Positions 11,481-18,852 of a stretch of 25,343 bases of DNA are shown piece after piece (within the stretch, counting starts at the first letter, position 1; the number at the start of each line of letters is the position of its first letter). The translations under genes were made by a program, and so were the position numbers. Below the pieces are notes generated by a model that saw nothing but the letters and a program-made list of their open reading frames with translations, did no database searches and was not told where the DNA came from. The stretch is from a virus. The DNA is taken from the IMG/VR virus record IMGVR_UViG_3300037193_001237, positions 1-25,343 of that record. One strand, given 5' to 3'.

Positions 11481-12685
11481 TGGCCAAGCGCCGCCCCAAC
11501 GGGGCGGGCATGGACCCCGTGAAGCGCAAGGACGGCCGTTATGCGGCCCGCGTCTACATGCTTCAACCGGACGGCACGACCAAGGCCGTATGGGTCTATG
11601 ACCGGGACTACCAGGAGTGCATACGCAAGCGCGATGAACTTCTGTCGAAGAAGCGCGAGGAAATCCCCGTCCCCTCTAGGTCAGCCACCCTAGGCGAATG
11701 GCTGGACTACTGGCTTGAGCACATCGTCCTGGAGGAGCGCCCGTACACCACGTACGCGAAATACGAGGGCGACTCCAGGCTGTACCTAAAGCCCCTGCTG
11801 GGCAGCGTCCGACTCCGCCCCCTTTCCGTTGCTCAGGTGCGTGCTCTGAAGAACCAGGTCAAGAGGGAGAAGGGAGCAGCCAAGGCAAAGGACGTGTTGG
11901 TTACCCTGCGCTCCGCCCTCACGGCCGCCATGAGAGAGGACGTGCTTACGCGCAACGTGGCTCAGCTCGTGGAGTTCCCGGAGGTCGATCGAGAGGAGGC
12001 TGAACCCTGGTCCCCGGAGGAGGCGAGGGCGTTCTTCCGGGGTGCCCGAGGGCACCAGTTCGAGGCAGCGTTCCTCCTTATCATTCTTGTCGGACTTCGG
12101 GGTGGCGAGATTCGCGGACTGCGATGGTCGGATATTGACCTTGAGGACCGCACCATTCGAATCCATCGCCAGCGGCAGAAGATCTGGGTACCTGGCCGGG
12201 AGGTCAAGGAAGTCGAATACCGCGTCAAGGGCAAGGGACGCTTGAAGAAGAACCGGGGGCATGTAGGTCTTCCGGTTGCCATGATCCGCCCCCTGATGGA
12301 CCAGAGGGACAGGCAGGCGGATCTCCGAAAGACGGCTGGTGGCGAGTGGGAGGATCAAGGGCTGGTGTTCACCAATCGCCAGGGCGGACCGCTCAGCCGG
12401 GACACCTTCTACAAGAGCTACAGCCGACTGGCTGCCCGCCTCGGGCTTCGCCACGTGCCCCCCCATGGGGGCCGTCACGGCGTCAGTACCACTCTCGCGG
12501 ATCTGGGGGTCCACCCCCACGTGAACCAGGCGATCATGGGGCACTCCAGTGCCGAGATGACCATGGGCGTCTACACCCACGTAGCACTGGAGGCGCAGCG
12601 GGAGGCCCTGGATAGGGTCGGAGATCTCCTCTCTGGGCACGAGGATGTCAACGATGGGTGTCAGGAGGAAGGGAAAGACCCCTGA
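11480..12685 (+). CDS. int: Tyrosine-family site-specific integrase, 401 aa
   Basis: Integrates and excises the phage chromosome at att sites. The ATG at 11480 overlaps the xis stop. N-terminal arm-binding/AP2-like region (KRKDGRYAARVYMLQPDGTT), then a core-binding SAM-like domain (about residues 70-170), then the catalytic domain. Active-site residues are all visible: Arg207 in GLRGGEIRGL, His329-x2-Arg332 in PHGGRH, His355 in MGHSS, and nucleophile Tyr365 in MGVYTHV. Length is normal for the family. A candidate attP region with repeated GATGTCA motifs lies at its 3' end, and a terminator follows. Confidence 0.95.
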   Translation: MAKRRPNGAGMDPVKRKDGRYAARVYMLQPDGTTKAVWVYDRDYQECIRKRDELLSKKREEIPVPSRSATLGEWLDYWLEHIVLEERPYTTYAKYEGDSRLYLKPLLGSVRLRPLSVAQVRALKNQVKREKGAAKAKDVLVTLRSALTAAMREDVLTRNVAQLVEFPEVDREEAEPWSPEEARAFFRGARGHQFEAAFLLIILVGLRGGEIRGLRWSDIDLEDRTIRIHRQRQKIWVPGREVKEVEYRVKGKGRLKKNRGHVGLPVAMIRPLMDQRDRQADLRKTAGGEWEDQGLVFTNRQGGPLSRDTFYKSYSRLAARLGLRHVPPHGGRHGVSTTLADLGVHPHVNQAIMGHSSAEMTMGVYTHVALEAQREALDRVGDLLSGHEDVNDGCQEEGKDP

Positions 12686-12843
12686 CCAGCGAAGACGGAC
12701 GGTGTGTATGAAGATCCTCATCTCGGGATGCTGGCCCAACAAGCTGGGACACATCCTGACATGACCGTCCGGACTTGTCCGGTGTCGTCCACTCAGATCC
12801 GCTGACATCCAACACGGTTGATGTCAGCTCTGGATGTCAACGA
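12643..12843. other. Candidate attP / integrase arm-site region
   Basis: A 12-base direct repeat GGATGTCAACGA occurs at 12643-12654 (inside the int 3' end) and 12832-12843. GATGTCA is also present at 12820-12826 and, inverted, at 12803-12809, where GCTGACATC/GATGTCAGC forms a 9-bp inverted repeat (12801-12828). TGACAT recurs at 12757, and CCGGAC/GTCCGG is a further palindrome just before 12781. Clustered short direct and inverted repeats beside int fit arm-type integrase or Xis sites. The crossover core cannot be identified without the host sequence. Confidence 0.45.
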
Positions 12844-12873
12844 AGGCCCCCGCCCTGGGGGCCTTCTTCTTTT
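12842..12873 (+). terminator. Intrinsic terminator of the integrase operon
   Basis: Perfect 10-bp stem GAAGGCCCCC/GGGGGCCTTC with a 5-base loop, followed by TTCTTTT. It ends one base before the GGAGGTGATC ribosome site of the WhiB gene, so the WhiB transcript must either read through it or start within it. Confidence 0.85.
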
Positions 12874-12883
12874 GGAGGTGATC

Positions 12884-13579
12884 ATGTTCGATCCCGATCG
12901 GCGCTGGCTCGACCGGGAGGATCGAGCCTGCTACGGCACAGACCCGGAGCTGTTCTTCGCCCACCCCTCGAACGAGGAGGCAACCGAGCAGGCCAAGGAG
13001 CTCTGCGAGAGCTGCCCCATCCTGGAGGAGTGCCGCAGAGACACCCTCGGAGAGCCGTACGGCATCTGGGGCGGGCTGGACCCCGGAGAGCGCAGACTGC
13101 GCCGCAAGAGCCTCGCGCAGAAGGCAAGGAAGTGGCCCACCCAGGAGCGCCTGAGGTGGGGCAAGATCGCTCACGAGCTGCACCGGACGCGCGCCTACTG
13201 GGCATACGTCCAGGAGCGCACTGGACTCACCACTCATCTCGCCCAGAAGCTGGCCGAGGAGTATCGAGCATCCCTCAACAAGCCCCGAGAAGAGCCACAG
13301 GCGCCCCCTGAAGGGGCGTCCGTACTCCGTGCGGAGTTCCCGCTGGAGCACGGCAAGAAGCACGCCTGGATAAGGCGTCAGGGCCTTGTGAGAGACGCCT
13401 TCTATCGAGGGCAGACAGCGGACGGACGCCACTTCAACGTGGCCGTGTCTTTGTCGAAGGGCGCTCACAGCAATGTCTGGATTCCCGTCGATGACATCCG
13501 CATCTACAACCCGCAACCCGTAGAAATTATGGTGAAGCCGCGTGAGAGGCGACGATACACAGGCAAGCGGGCAGCCTAG
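12884..13579 (+). CDS. WhiB-family Fe-S regulator with long C-terminal extension, 231 aa
   Basis: The ATG at 12884 is fixed by GGAGGTGATC, a near-perfect match to the 16S anti-SD. WhiB features: Cys16, Cys41-x2-Cys44-x5-Cys50 for a [4Fe-4S] cluster, then GIWGGLDPGERR, the G[IV]WGG turn and basic helix. Wbl proteins usually have about 80-130 residues. Here about 150 extra residues follow, including a helical block (HELHRTRAYWAYVQERTG) and a beta-like end (RHFNVAVSLSKGAHSNVWIP). Phage Wbl proteins such as WhiBTM4 of mycobacteriophage TM4 alter host WhiB regulation and exclude superinfection; a similar role is inferred. First gene of the long second early operon. Confidence 0.9.
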   Translation: MFDPDRRWLDREDRACYGTDPELFFAHPSNEEATEQAKELCESCPILEECRRDTLGEPYGIWGGLDPGERRLRRKSLAQKARKWPTQERLRWGKIAHELHRTRAYWAYVQERTGLTTHLAQKLAEEYRASLNKPREEPQAPPEGASVLRAEFPLEHGKKHAWIRRQGLVRDAFYRGQTADGRHFNVAVSLSKGAHSNVWIPVDDIRIYNPQPVEIMVKPRERRRYTGKRAA

Positions 13580-14432
13580 CCCTGCGCACATCAGCTACAG
13601 CTCGCGCTCGACATACGAGTTGTGCCCCAAGCAGTACCAGCTCACCCGGATAGTCAAGGTCCCAGAGATCCCCGCTTGGTGGAACATCGGGGGGTCGGCG
13701 GTACACGCCGCCATGGAGAGCTATGACCATGGCGACGACATCAGAAATGGTCCAACGGGGCACCTGATTCCACCATTTGATGTGGAGCTGGTCTGGCGAA
13801 CAGCATTTGCCGACCAGATCGTAGAGGCCGATGAGAAGGAGCCTGACCGTTCCAAGTGGCGGCAGTCCACGGGTAAGAACCCTCCTCGCTCCGAGGAGGA
13901 GTGGAACGAGTGGGGCCCCATCTTCATTCAGCGCTACGTTGACTGGCGCAAGCGAGCCCCATGGACTGTCTGGGTAACCCCCGATGGAGAGCCAGCCATT
14001 GAGCTAGACGTCTCCGGAAAGCTCTTTGGCTTCAGCATGGAGATGGAGGTCAAGGGGTTCATTGACCGGGTCTTCCATGATCCGATCACGGATTCTCTCT
14101 GGATACTCGATCTGAAGTCAGGCTCCAAGGACGCCACGATCGAGCAACTGGGCACGTACTCAGCCCTGCTGGAAGAGAAGTACCGAGTCCGCGCAGACAA
14201 GGGGCTGACCTTCAACGTCCGCAGAGGGTCACCCTCCAGCGTCAAGGATCTGTCCGAGTGGGTAGGGGAGGCTGGGGAGCATTACGAAAACACCGTGAGG
14301 CGGATCAGCGCCGGAGACTTCACTGCCACTCCAGGCAATCACTGCAACTTCATGTGCGGTGTCAAGCACGCATGCGCCGCACTCAATGGCGCCGAGGCGT
14401 GGCGCTACGACCCAGACCATCACCCGTTCTGA
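13542..14432 (+). CDS. Cas4/RecB-like PD-(D/E)XK nuclease with Fe-S cysteines, 296 aa
   Basis: GTG start at 13542, overlapping whiB by 38 bases. Motifs of the RecB/Cas4 exonuclease family in order: SYSSRSTYELCPKQY (Cys28), GGSAVHAAME with the motif I histidine, GFIDRVFHD, then ILDLKSG containing Asp190-x-Lys192, then QLGTYSALLE (motif QxxxY). C-terminal Cys268, Cys272 and Cys278 with Cys28 make the iron-staple pattern of Cas4 and AddB. Likely a 5'-3' ssDNA/dsDNA exonuclease for phage recombination or replication. No Cas1/Cas2 or CRISPR array is near, so it is a phage recombination-type Cas4-like protein. Followed 6 bases later by the next gene. Confidence 0.9.
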   Translation: MRGDDTQASGQPSPAHISYSSRSTYELCPKQYQLTRIVKVPEIPAWWNIGGSAVHAAMESYDHGDDIRNGPTGHLIPPFDVELVWRTAFADQIVEADEKEPDRSKWRQSTGKNPPRSEEEWNEWGPIFIQRYVDWRKRAPWTVWVTPDGEPAIELDVSGKLFGFSMEMEVKGFIDRVFHDPITDSLWILDLKSGSKDATIEQLGTYSALLEEKYRVRADKGLTFNVRRGSPSSVKDLSEWVGEAGEHYENTVRRISAGDFTATPGNHCNFMCGVKHACAALNGAEAWRYDPDHHPF

Positions 14433-14438
14433 GGAGCC

Positions 14439-14654
14439 ATGAGCTACGCCCCGAGCCCCGCCGTGAAGTGGCTGGAAGAGGACCCGGAGAGCCCGTACAA
14501 CCTGGAGAACACTGGCCTCTCCCACCGGCTGTTCAACGCAATGTCGCCTTACTGGGAGGGGCCTCACAGAATCTACAAGGGGCGCGGTAAGCCCCTCCCT
14601 GAGGAGCCCGGCGTCAGCGTCAGTCAACCCATGATCTGGCTCAAGGTCGATTGA
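14439..14654 (+). CDS. Hypothetical protein, 71 aa
   Basis: Unrecognised. The ATG at 14439 follows GAGGAG. The protein is rich in Pro, Trp and charged residues (AVKWLEEDPESPYNLENTGL; YWEGPHRIYKGRGKPLPEE) and ends MIWLKVD at a TGA. The frame after this TGA stays open, in protein-like sequence, into the next gene, so a readthrough product or a recent truncation is possible. Confidence 0.68.
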   Translation: MSYAPSPAVKWLEEDPESPYNLENTGLSHRLFNAMSPYWEGPHRIYKGRGKPLPEEPGVSVSQPMIWLKVD

Positions 14655-14731
14655 TTGGATCACATAGACCGCCTCATAGCTGAGGCATTCCCGGACGCCA
14701 CAATCGTGAGCGTCACTCATCACAGAAACAG

Positions 14732-14755
14732 AGGCCCCCGGCGAGGGGCCTTTTC
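14732..14755 (+). terminator. Terminator-like hairpin inside the early operon
   Basis: Stem AGGCCCC/GGGGCCT (14732-14738 with 14745-14751), 6-base loop, then TTTCT. It lies between the genes at 14439 and 14778 and may lower expression of everything downstream or act as an attenuator. Confidence 0.65.
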
Positions 14756-14777
14756 TCATGCCCGGGAGGCATCACAC

Positions 14778-15383
14778 ATGACCACCGCACCCGAGATGAA
14801 CCAGGACCAGGGCGAGAACTGGGGCGATGGCGAGGAAGGCGCCACCTACCCAGAGTTCCACACCAGCCTGAGCAACCACCTCTTCACCTGGAGCCCGAAG
14901 TTCCCCGATGGCTCGATGCTGGTCATCCGGGCCAACTCGGCTGACGCCCTGGTGTCGGCGGCCAGAGCTGCCGCCACGGTGGCGGACCAGCTCATGAAGG
15001 CGTGGAACGGTGCCATCACTGCGCCGCCTCCCCCGGCTCCGATGGCGCCCGCTCCGCAGCAGTGGCAGCAGGCTCCTCAGCAGCCGAACCAGGGCTACCA
15101 GGGGCAGCCCGCCTGGCAGCAGGCCGGGGCCCCGCAGCAGGCGCCGCAGAACGGCGGCCAGCAGAAGAGTGCTTACCCGGCCCCTCAGGGCTGGTTCAGG
15201 CTGGCGGGCGATCTGGGCCTCAAGGGGGCCACGCTCAAGCAGCACGCGCAGAGTATCGGATTGCCCAAGGGCAATCCGAACCAGGGGGGCGCCTTCAACT
15301 TCTACAAGGCCCCGCAGATGGGCTGGTACTGCTCACCTCAGGCGGCGCAGGCGCTCCAGCAGTTCGTTCCGGTCCCGATGTGA
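14778..15383 (+). CDS. Gln/Pro-rich linker protein, possible ssDNA-related, 201 aa
   Basis: The ATG at 14778 follows GGGAGG; an upstream in-frame TTG at 14655 would read through a terminator hairpin and has no ribosome site. Three parts: an N-terminal alpha/beta domain (residues about 1-75, HLFTWSPKFPDGSMLVIRAN, then an alanine-rich helix), a disordered Pro/Gln/Gly linker (QQWQQAPQQPNQGYQGQPAW), and a C-terminal domain (GWFRLAGDLGLKGATLKQHA ... GWYCSPQAAQALQQF). It lies between the Cas4-like nuclease and the RecA-fold ATPase, so a recombination or ssDNA-handling partner is a fair guess. No family match that I can name. Confidence 0.72.
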   Translation: MTTAPEMNQDQGENWGDGEEGATYPEFHTSLSNHLFTWSPKFPDGSMLVIRANSADALVSAARAAATVADQLMKAWNGAITAPPPPAPMAPAPQQWQQAPQQPNQGYQGQPAWQQAGAPQQAPQNGGQQKSAYPAPQGWFRLAGDLGLKGATLKQHAQSIGLPKGNPNQGGAFNFYKAPQMGWYCSPQAAQALQQFVPVPM

Positions 15384-15384
15384 C

Positions 15385-15726
15385 ATGACCGCCCTGACCA
15401 TGCATCTCTTCACCGACCGACGCGAGACAGATGAGGCGGTGAAGCTCCTGAACGACCTCGTTCGGATGATCCCCAGGCCACGGAATGCCGCTGGACAGCC
15501 CACGGTTGTCGGGCTGAGTACGGCGTTCACTCCCACTTCCTGGAGCCCTGGCTATCCCCAGATCTGGGAGGGGCGATTCCTTGGAGTGAAGCCGGATTTG
15601 CTCCTGGAGTGCATCCGGGACACGGACTGGAGGTACCCCGTACTGGTCGTGTACCGGGAGTCCGGCGACAACCGTTGGAACTACTCCCTCTATGGGATGC
15701 AGACACCCGAATGGCTGAGGGACTGA
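15385..15726 (+). CDS. Hypothetical protein, 113 aa
   Basis: Unrecognised. ATG at 15385, one base after the preceding stop. Mixed alpha/beta with hydrophobic strands (PVLVVYRESGDNRWNYSLYG) and a helical start (DEAVKLLNDLVRMI). No cysteine or membrane motif. Directly abuts the ATPase gene (TGA then ATG). Probably a member of the replication operon. Confidence 0.7.
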   Translation: MTALTMHLFTDRRETDEAVKLLNDLVRMIPRPRNAAGQPTVVGLSTAFTPTSWSPGYPQIWEGRFLGVKPDLLLECIRDTDWRYPVLVVYRESGDNRWNYSLYGMQTPEWLRD

Positions 15727-16551
15727 ATGCTCACTCTCTCGAAGAGTGTGACGCGTGGGAGCGGAGCTACGGCTCCGCTCCCTGCGCCGTTCCGCTCATG
15801 GACTGACAGGGGAATCCGGTTCCGTCGAGCCAGCGTCTCCATGTTGGCCGGGGTTTCCGGCTCTCACAAGACTCGTATAGCGCTGAACGCGATGGTCAAC
15901 ATGCGTGTCCCGACCTTGGCATTCAGCACGGACTCCGACAGAGATACGGTCGCTTCCCGGCTGCTGGCTATCGCCACAGGCCAGACAACGGACACCATTG
16001 AGCAGATGCTAGTGATGGAGCCCGAGAAAGCGAAGGCCCTCCTGGCTCCATATGACGAGTTCATCACCTGGGACTTCCGTCCTGATCCGGACCTAGACCA
16101 TATCTGGCGTACGGCTTACGCCTACAACGAGCGAGAGGGCCGGTACCCGGAACAGGTCGTCATCGACATCGCTTCCGATGTCGGGCACGACACGGGAGAC
16201 GAGTGGGCGTCCCTGAGGGATCTCCTGAGGCAGGCGAAGGTGTTGGCCCGGGAAACAGAGGCTCACATCCTTCTCGTACACCATGCCTCTGACAGTCAGT
16301 ACACGAAGAAGCCTTGCCCGAAGCGCTCGGACATCCACGGCAAGGTGAGCATGATTCCCGAGGTCATCGTGACCTGCGGAATCCACTTCGACGGAAGTCT
16401 TCATGTGGCATGCGTGAAGAATCGTCACGCCAAGGCAGACGCCCAGGCAGAGAATCACTTCCCGATGGCCCTGGATGCGGAGCGTTCCTTCGTGGGGGAC
16501 TACATTCCCCAGATCCAGTACGCCTACAACTACGAGGAGAACGAGGACTGA
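15727..16551 (+). CDS. RecA/DnaB-fold ATPase, probable replicative helicase or loader, 274 aa
   Basis: The ATG at 15727 immediately follows the preceding TGA. The P-loop LAGVSGSHKTRIALN (Gly42 to Lys48-Thr49) is followed by a beta-strand acidic motif (LAFSTDSD), a Walker B strand QVVIDIASD, and a sensor-type strand ILLVHHASD, as in DnaB- and RecA-like phage ATPases. His replaces the usual Gly before the P-loop lysine. The protein is shorter than DnaB (about 450 aa) and has no N-terminal primase-binding domain. With the primase genes at 20921 and 21177 it probably forms the replication module. Confidence 0.82.
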   Translation: MLTLSKSVTRGSGATAPLPAPFRSWTDRGIRFRRASVSMLAGVSGSHKTRIALNAMVNMRVPTLAFSTDSDRDTVASRLLAIATGQTTDTIEQMLVMEPEKAKALLAPYDEFITWDFRPDPDLDHIWRTAYAYNEREGRYPEQVVIDIASDVGHDTGDEWASLRDLLRQAKVLARETEAHILLVHHASDSQYTKKPCPKRSDIHGKVSMIPEVIVTCGIHFDGSLHVACVKNRHAKADAQAENHFPMALDAERSFVGDYIPQIQYAYNYEENED

Positions 16552-16940
16552 TGGAGATCAACGATGAGACCTTCGTCCAGACCGTCCGGGACCTGGTGAC
16601 AGAGAGTCCGGATTACATCTACAGCTCTCCGGACCACATGAAGGAGGGGGAGTTCGACGCGGATCTGACCTGCTTCTACGTCCACATGGACGAGGATGGG
16701 GAAACTTCGGGCCCCGGGTGCCTGGTCGGGAAAGCTCTGCATCGGCTGGGAATTCCGCTGGAAACCCTGCGGGGGCAGGAAGCTAATGGGGCTCGGGAGG
16801 TAATCGCCAACCTGCACCTTCCGCTCACGGCGAAGGTGCGCCTCTTCGCTTCGACCGTCCAGGGCCATCAGGATGATGGTGATCCCTGGGCCGTGGCCCT
16901 GAGGCGCGGAGAGCGCGCCCTTACGGGATGGGAGGACTGA
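16551..16940 (+). CDS. Hypothetical protein, 129 aa
   Basis: Unrecognised. The ATG at 16551 overlaps the ATPase stop (TGATG). Acidic and globular (EFDADLTCFYVHMDEDGETS; GCLVGKALHRLGIPLETLRG; KVRLFASTVQGHQDDG). Translational coupling to the ATPase suggests a replication-linked role. It overlaps the next gene by one base. Confidence 0.72.
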   Translation: MEINDETFVQTVRDLVTESPDYIYSSPDHMKEGEFDADLTCFYVHMDEDGETSGPGCLVGKALHRLGIPLETLRGQEANGAREVIANLHLPLTAKVRLFASTVQGHQDDGDPWAVALRRGERALTGWED

Positions 16941-17158
16941 TGACCGGGCCTGAGCACTACCGAGAAGCGGAGAAGCTGCTCTCCTGGACCGAAAGTAAGG
17001 AGCGAGGAAGCGCCGAAGACGTTTCGCTTCTGACCGAAGCCCTAGCCCGAGCCGTGCTGGCCCTGGCTGCCGCTACGGCACTGGGCCCCTATGAGCCTGG
17101 CTCTGCGGCTCGTGGTCCGTGGATTCAGGCGGTCCACGGGATGCCCAGCGATGACTGA
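16940..17158 (+). CDS. Hypothetical helical protein, 72 aa
   Basis: The ATG at 16940 overlaps the previous stop (TGATG); GGGAGG lies upstream. Sequence EHYREAEKLLSWTESKERGS and TEALARAVLALAAATALG is of a type common in Streptomyces phage early operons and of unknown function. Probably a small helical bundle. Confidence 0.72.
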   Translation: MTGPEHYREAEKLLSWTESKERGSAEDVSLLTEALARAVLALAAATALGPYEPGSAARGPWIQAVHGMPSDD

Positions 17159-17327
17159 CCCCGACGAGCCCATTCCGTACAGCCTCACACCGAAGGCGTA
17201 CGCGCTACCCAGGCAGATGCACATCGCAACACCAGAAGAGATGGCGGCCCTCCTCGGAAGGGGAGGGCCTTCCCTTGACCAGAGAGATGAAGGGGATGGG
17301 ACTTTTTCACAGACACGACTGGACTGA
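17151..17327 (+). CDS. Hypothetical protein, 58 aa
   Basis: Unrecognised. The ATG at 17151 overlaps the previous gene by 8 bases; the ribosome site is weak, so coupling is likely. Hydrophilic with a short helix (ATPEEMAALLGRGG). The last third overlaps the next gene and may not be folded. Confidence 0.55.
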   Translation: MTDPDEPIPYSLTPKAYALPRQMHIATPEEMAALLGRGGPSLDQRDEGDGTFSQTRLD

Positions 17328-17463
17328 TTGGAAGACGCAGTCCACGGAGAAGTTGGCGAAAGCGGTGGAAGAGGCGGGGGATGGGAATCTCGACATCCCC
17401 CGCCAAGTCATTGAGTGGCGCATGTGTGACGGCTGCAGAACGGTGGAGACGAGGAAAGCGTGA
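17275..17463 (+). CDS. Small CxxC protein, up to 62 aa
   Basis: The start is uncertain. TTG at 17275 has GGAGGG 7 bases upstream; ATGs at 17287 and 17296 have poorly spaced sites. FHRHDW near the N-terminus and MCDGC near the C-terminus give two His and two Cys, a possible zinc site. The middle is helical (STEKLAKAVEEAGDG). Its stop overlaps the GTG of the SLOG gene. Confidence 0.6.
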   Translation: MTREMKGMGLFHRHDWTDWKTQSTEKLAKAVEEAGDGNLDIPRQVIEWRMCDGCRTVETRKA

Positions 17464-17858
17464 GAGTTCTGGTGACCGGCAGCCGCAATTGGCCCTCCTC
17501 GAATGCCGTCTGGCAGGCCCTCACGGCCCTCTATGAGGGCGCTGGAGAGCCTTTGACGGTCGTCCACGGAGATTGCCCCACAGGGGCCGACAAAGCCGCC
17601 TCAGAGTGGGTTAGAGAGCTTCGACAGGGGATCGAGGAGAAGCACCCTGCGGACTGGAAGAAGGATGGCAGAGCCGCAGGGCCCATCCGCAACGCAGAGA
17701 TGGTGGCCAAGGGCGCGGATGTCTGCCTGGCCTTCCTTGGCTCGTGCGTCAAGCCCGGCTGCACATGGGCGGAGATAGGCCACACGTCTCACGGCGCCAG
17801 CGACTGCGCCGTGAAGGCCATGGCCGCTGGCATCGACACACGGATATGGAGACTGTAA
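17460..17858 (+). CDS. SLOG-superfamily DUF2493 (YspA-type) protein, 132 aa
   Basis: GTG at 17460, overlapping the previous stop (GTGA). Rossmann-like SLOG motifs: RVLVTGSRNW at the N-terminus, VVHGDCPTGADKAASEW, HPADWKKDGRAAGPIRNAEM, then a hydrophobic strand DVCLAFLG. Members bind nucleotides or related ligands. They occur in many phages and near defence or signalling genes; the exact reaction is unproven. The length is typical. Embedded in a tightly coupled operon, overlapping both neighbours. Confidence 0.85.
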   Translation: MRVLVTGSRNWPSSNAVWQALTALYEGAGEPLTVVHGDCPTGADKAASEWVRELRQGIEEKHPADWKKDGRAAGPIRNAEMVAKGADVCLAFLGSCVKPGCTWAEIGHTSHGASDCAVKAMAAGIDTRIWRL

Positions 17859-18070
17859 TGCAAGAGTCCTGGATGAGCCCGGAAGACGTCATCGACCTCA
17901 TTGTCGAGCAGGCGATGGACTTCTTCGAGGAAGCCGAAGAGGTTGTCATAGCCGCTCGTAAGAGGAATGTGGATCGAGAGGCTCTGACTTCCCGCTTCTT
18001 CTGCTGCGAGGAGCACAAGGCGACCCTGGGCCCCCTCTTCGCGATGCTGTGGCCTCCGGAGGAGTCATGA
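17858..18070 (+). CDS. Hypothetical helical protein, 70 aa
   Basis: Unrecognised. The ATG at 17858 overlaps the last base of the SLOG stop. Acidic helices (PEDVIDLIVEQAMDFFEEAE) are followed by FFCCEEHKATLG, with adjacent cysteines and a histidine. The stop overlaps the next ATG (ATGA). Confidence 0.7.
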   Translation: MQESWMSPEDVIDLIVEQAMDFFEEAEEVVIAARKRNVDREALTSRFFCCEEHKATLGPLFAMLWPPEES

Positions 18071-18213
18071 GCTTCTGGGACAAAATCCGGTGCGCCACGT
18101 GCAAGCACACGCGCATCAAGCACACAGGCACACACGTCCGGGGCAGCAAGACGGCGTGCCGGAGGTGCAAGTGCAAGAGATTCCGTGACCCGGATCTGAG
18201 CTGGCTGAGATGA
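18067..18213 (+). CDS. Basic zinc-ribbon protein, 48 aa
   Basis: ATGA overlap with the previous gene. IRCATCKHTRIKHTGTH then ACRRCKCKRF forms Cys-x2-Cys...Cys-x2-Cys with many Lys and Arg, a four-cysteine zinc ribbon likely to contact nucleic acid. Too short for a family name. Confidence 0.7.
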   Translation: MSFWDKIRCATCKHTRIKHTGTHVRGSKTACRRCKCKRFRDPDLSWLR

Positions 18214-18341
18214 GCGAGCCCAGCCAGGGCCCAAAGGACCCGAGAGACCCGATAGGGCAGAACCCCACTGGCAGACCTCGGAAGAGCAGCGCCAGTAAGC
18301 GCCGCAAGGAAGAGAAGAAGGGGAAGGGGGAGAAGAAGTGA
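18210..18341 (+). CDS. Lysine-rich basic protein, 43 aa
   Basis: The ATG at 18210 overlaps the previous stop (ATGA) and its own TGA overlaps the next GTG. The protein is unstructured and very basic, ending KRRKEEKKGKGEKK. Possible nucleic-acid-binding peptide. Its purine-rich 3' end also supplies the ribosome site of the next gene, so coding may be secondary to coupling. Confidence 0.5.
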   Translation: MSEPSQGPKDPRDPIGQNPTGRPRKSSASKRRKEEKKGKGEKK

Positions 18342-18619
18342 GCGTAGATGATCCGTCAGAGAAGACTCTGACTTCGGTGCTCATGCACGCCACCAACGCT
18401 GCGGCGACGCATGAACTGCTGACCAACTTCAAGCGGGAGTACCGCGCAGAGGTGCTGCGCGAAGCGGCCGACGCGACAGACAAGCTCGCCATGGAGTTTC
18501 GTGAGGCTGACGAAACCGACGAATGGCCAGAGGAATGGTCATCGCGTGAGGTCATGGAAGCCGTTCGAGAGGTCGCGGGAGAGATGCGCCGCATGGCCGA
18601 AGGCGAGGGGGAGCGATGA
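18338..18619 (+). CDS. Hypothetical helical protein, 93 aa
   Basis: The GTG at 18338 follows a purine-rich GGGGAAGGGGGAGAAG. Nearly all-helical and acidic (LREAADATDKLAMEFREADE; VMEAVREVAGEMRRMAEGEG). Part of the coupled small-gene run. No recognised family. Confidence 0.72.
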   Translation: MSVDDPSEKTLTSVLMHATNAAATHELLTNFKREYRAEVLREAADATDKLAMEFREADETDEWPEEWSSREVMEAVREVAGEMRRMAEGEGER

Positions 18620-18852
18620 GCGCACTGCAACAGATCGAGGACTACGTACAGGAGATGTGGGCCCTCATCGGCCCTGAGCGTCCCTCCACCTGGACATCCG
18701 GGGAGCAGGCTCAGAAGCTCTACGACCTTGTAGCCCACGAGTTGGCGGAGAAGATCCGGGAGCAGATCACGCACAAGGACGATTACAAGTGCGTCCCGTG
18801 CTTCATCTACTGGTCTGTCGCCAACCACATTGATCCGGAGGTGGAGTCATGA
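18616..18852 (+). CDS. Hypothetical protein, 78 aa, related to 24014-24286
   Basis: The ATG at 18616 overlaps the previous stop. Helical, with YDLVAHELAEKIREQ and, near the end, CVPCFIYWSVANHIDPE. The protein at 24014 has FAHELAEKQRAF and AADLIDPE in the same order, so the two look like distant paralogues. An isolated CxxC is present here only. Confidence 0.7.
   Translation: MSALQQIEDYVQEMWALIGPERPSTWTSGEQAQKLYDLVAHELAEKIREQITHKDDYKCVPCFIYWSVANHIDPEVES

Noticed and set aside
11786-12808. 340-residue minus-strand ORF opposite the integrase
   Set aside because: GC-rich third-position shadow of int; the integrase carries all catalytic residues and the antisense frame has none.
14655-14777. 41-residue N-terminal extension of the Gln/Pro-rich protein from a TTG
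   Set aside because: It would cross a terminator hairpin and lacks a ribosome site, whereas ATG 14778 has GGGAGG. The in-frame openness is kept as a finding only.
17749-18828. 359-residue minus-strand ORF opposite several small genes
   Set aside because: The plus strand has a series of ATGA/GTGA-coupled genes with ribosome sites here; the minus frame is Ser/Pro/Arg low complexity.
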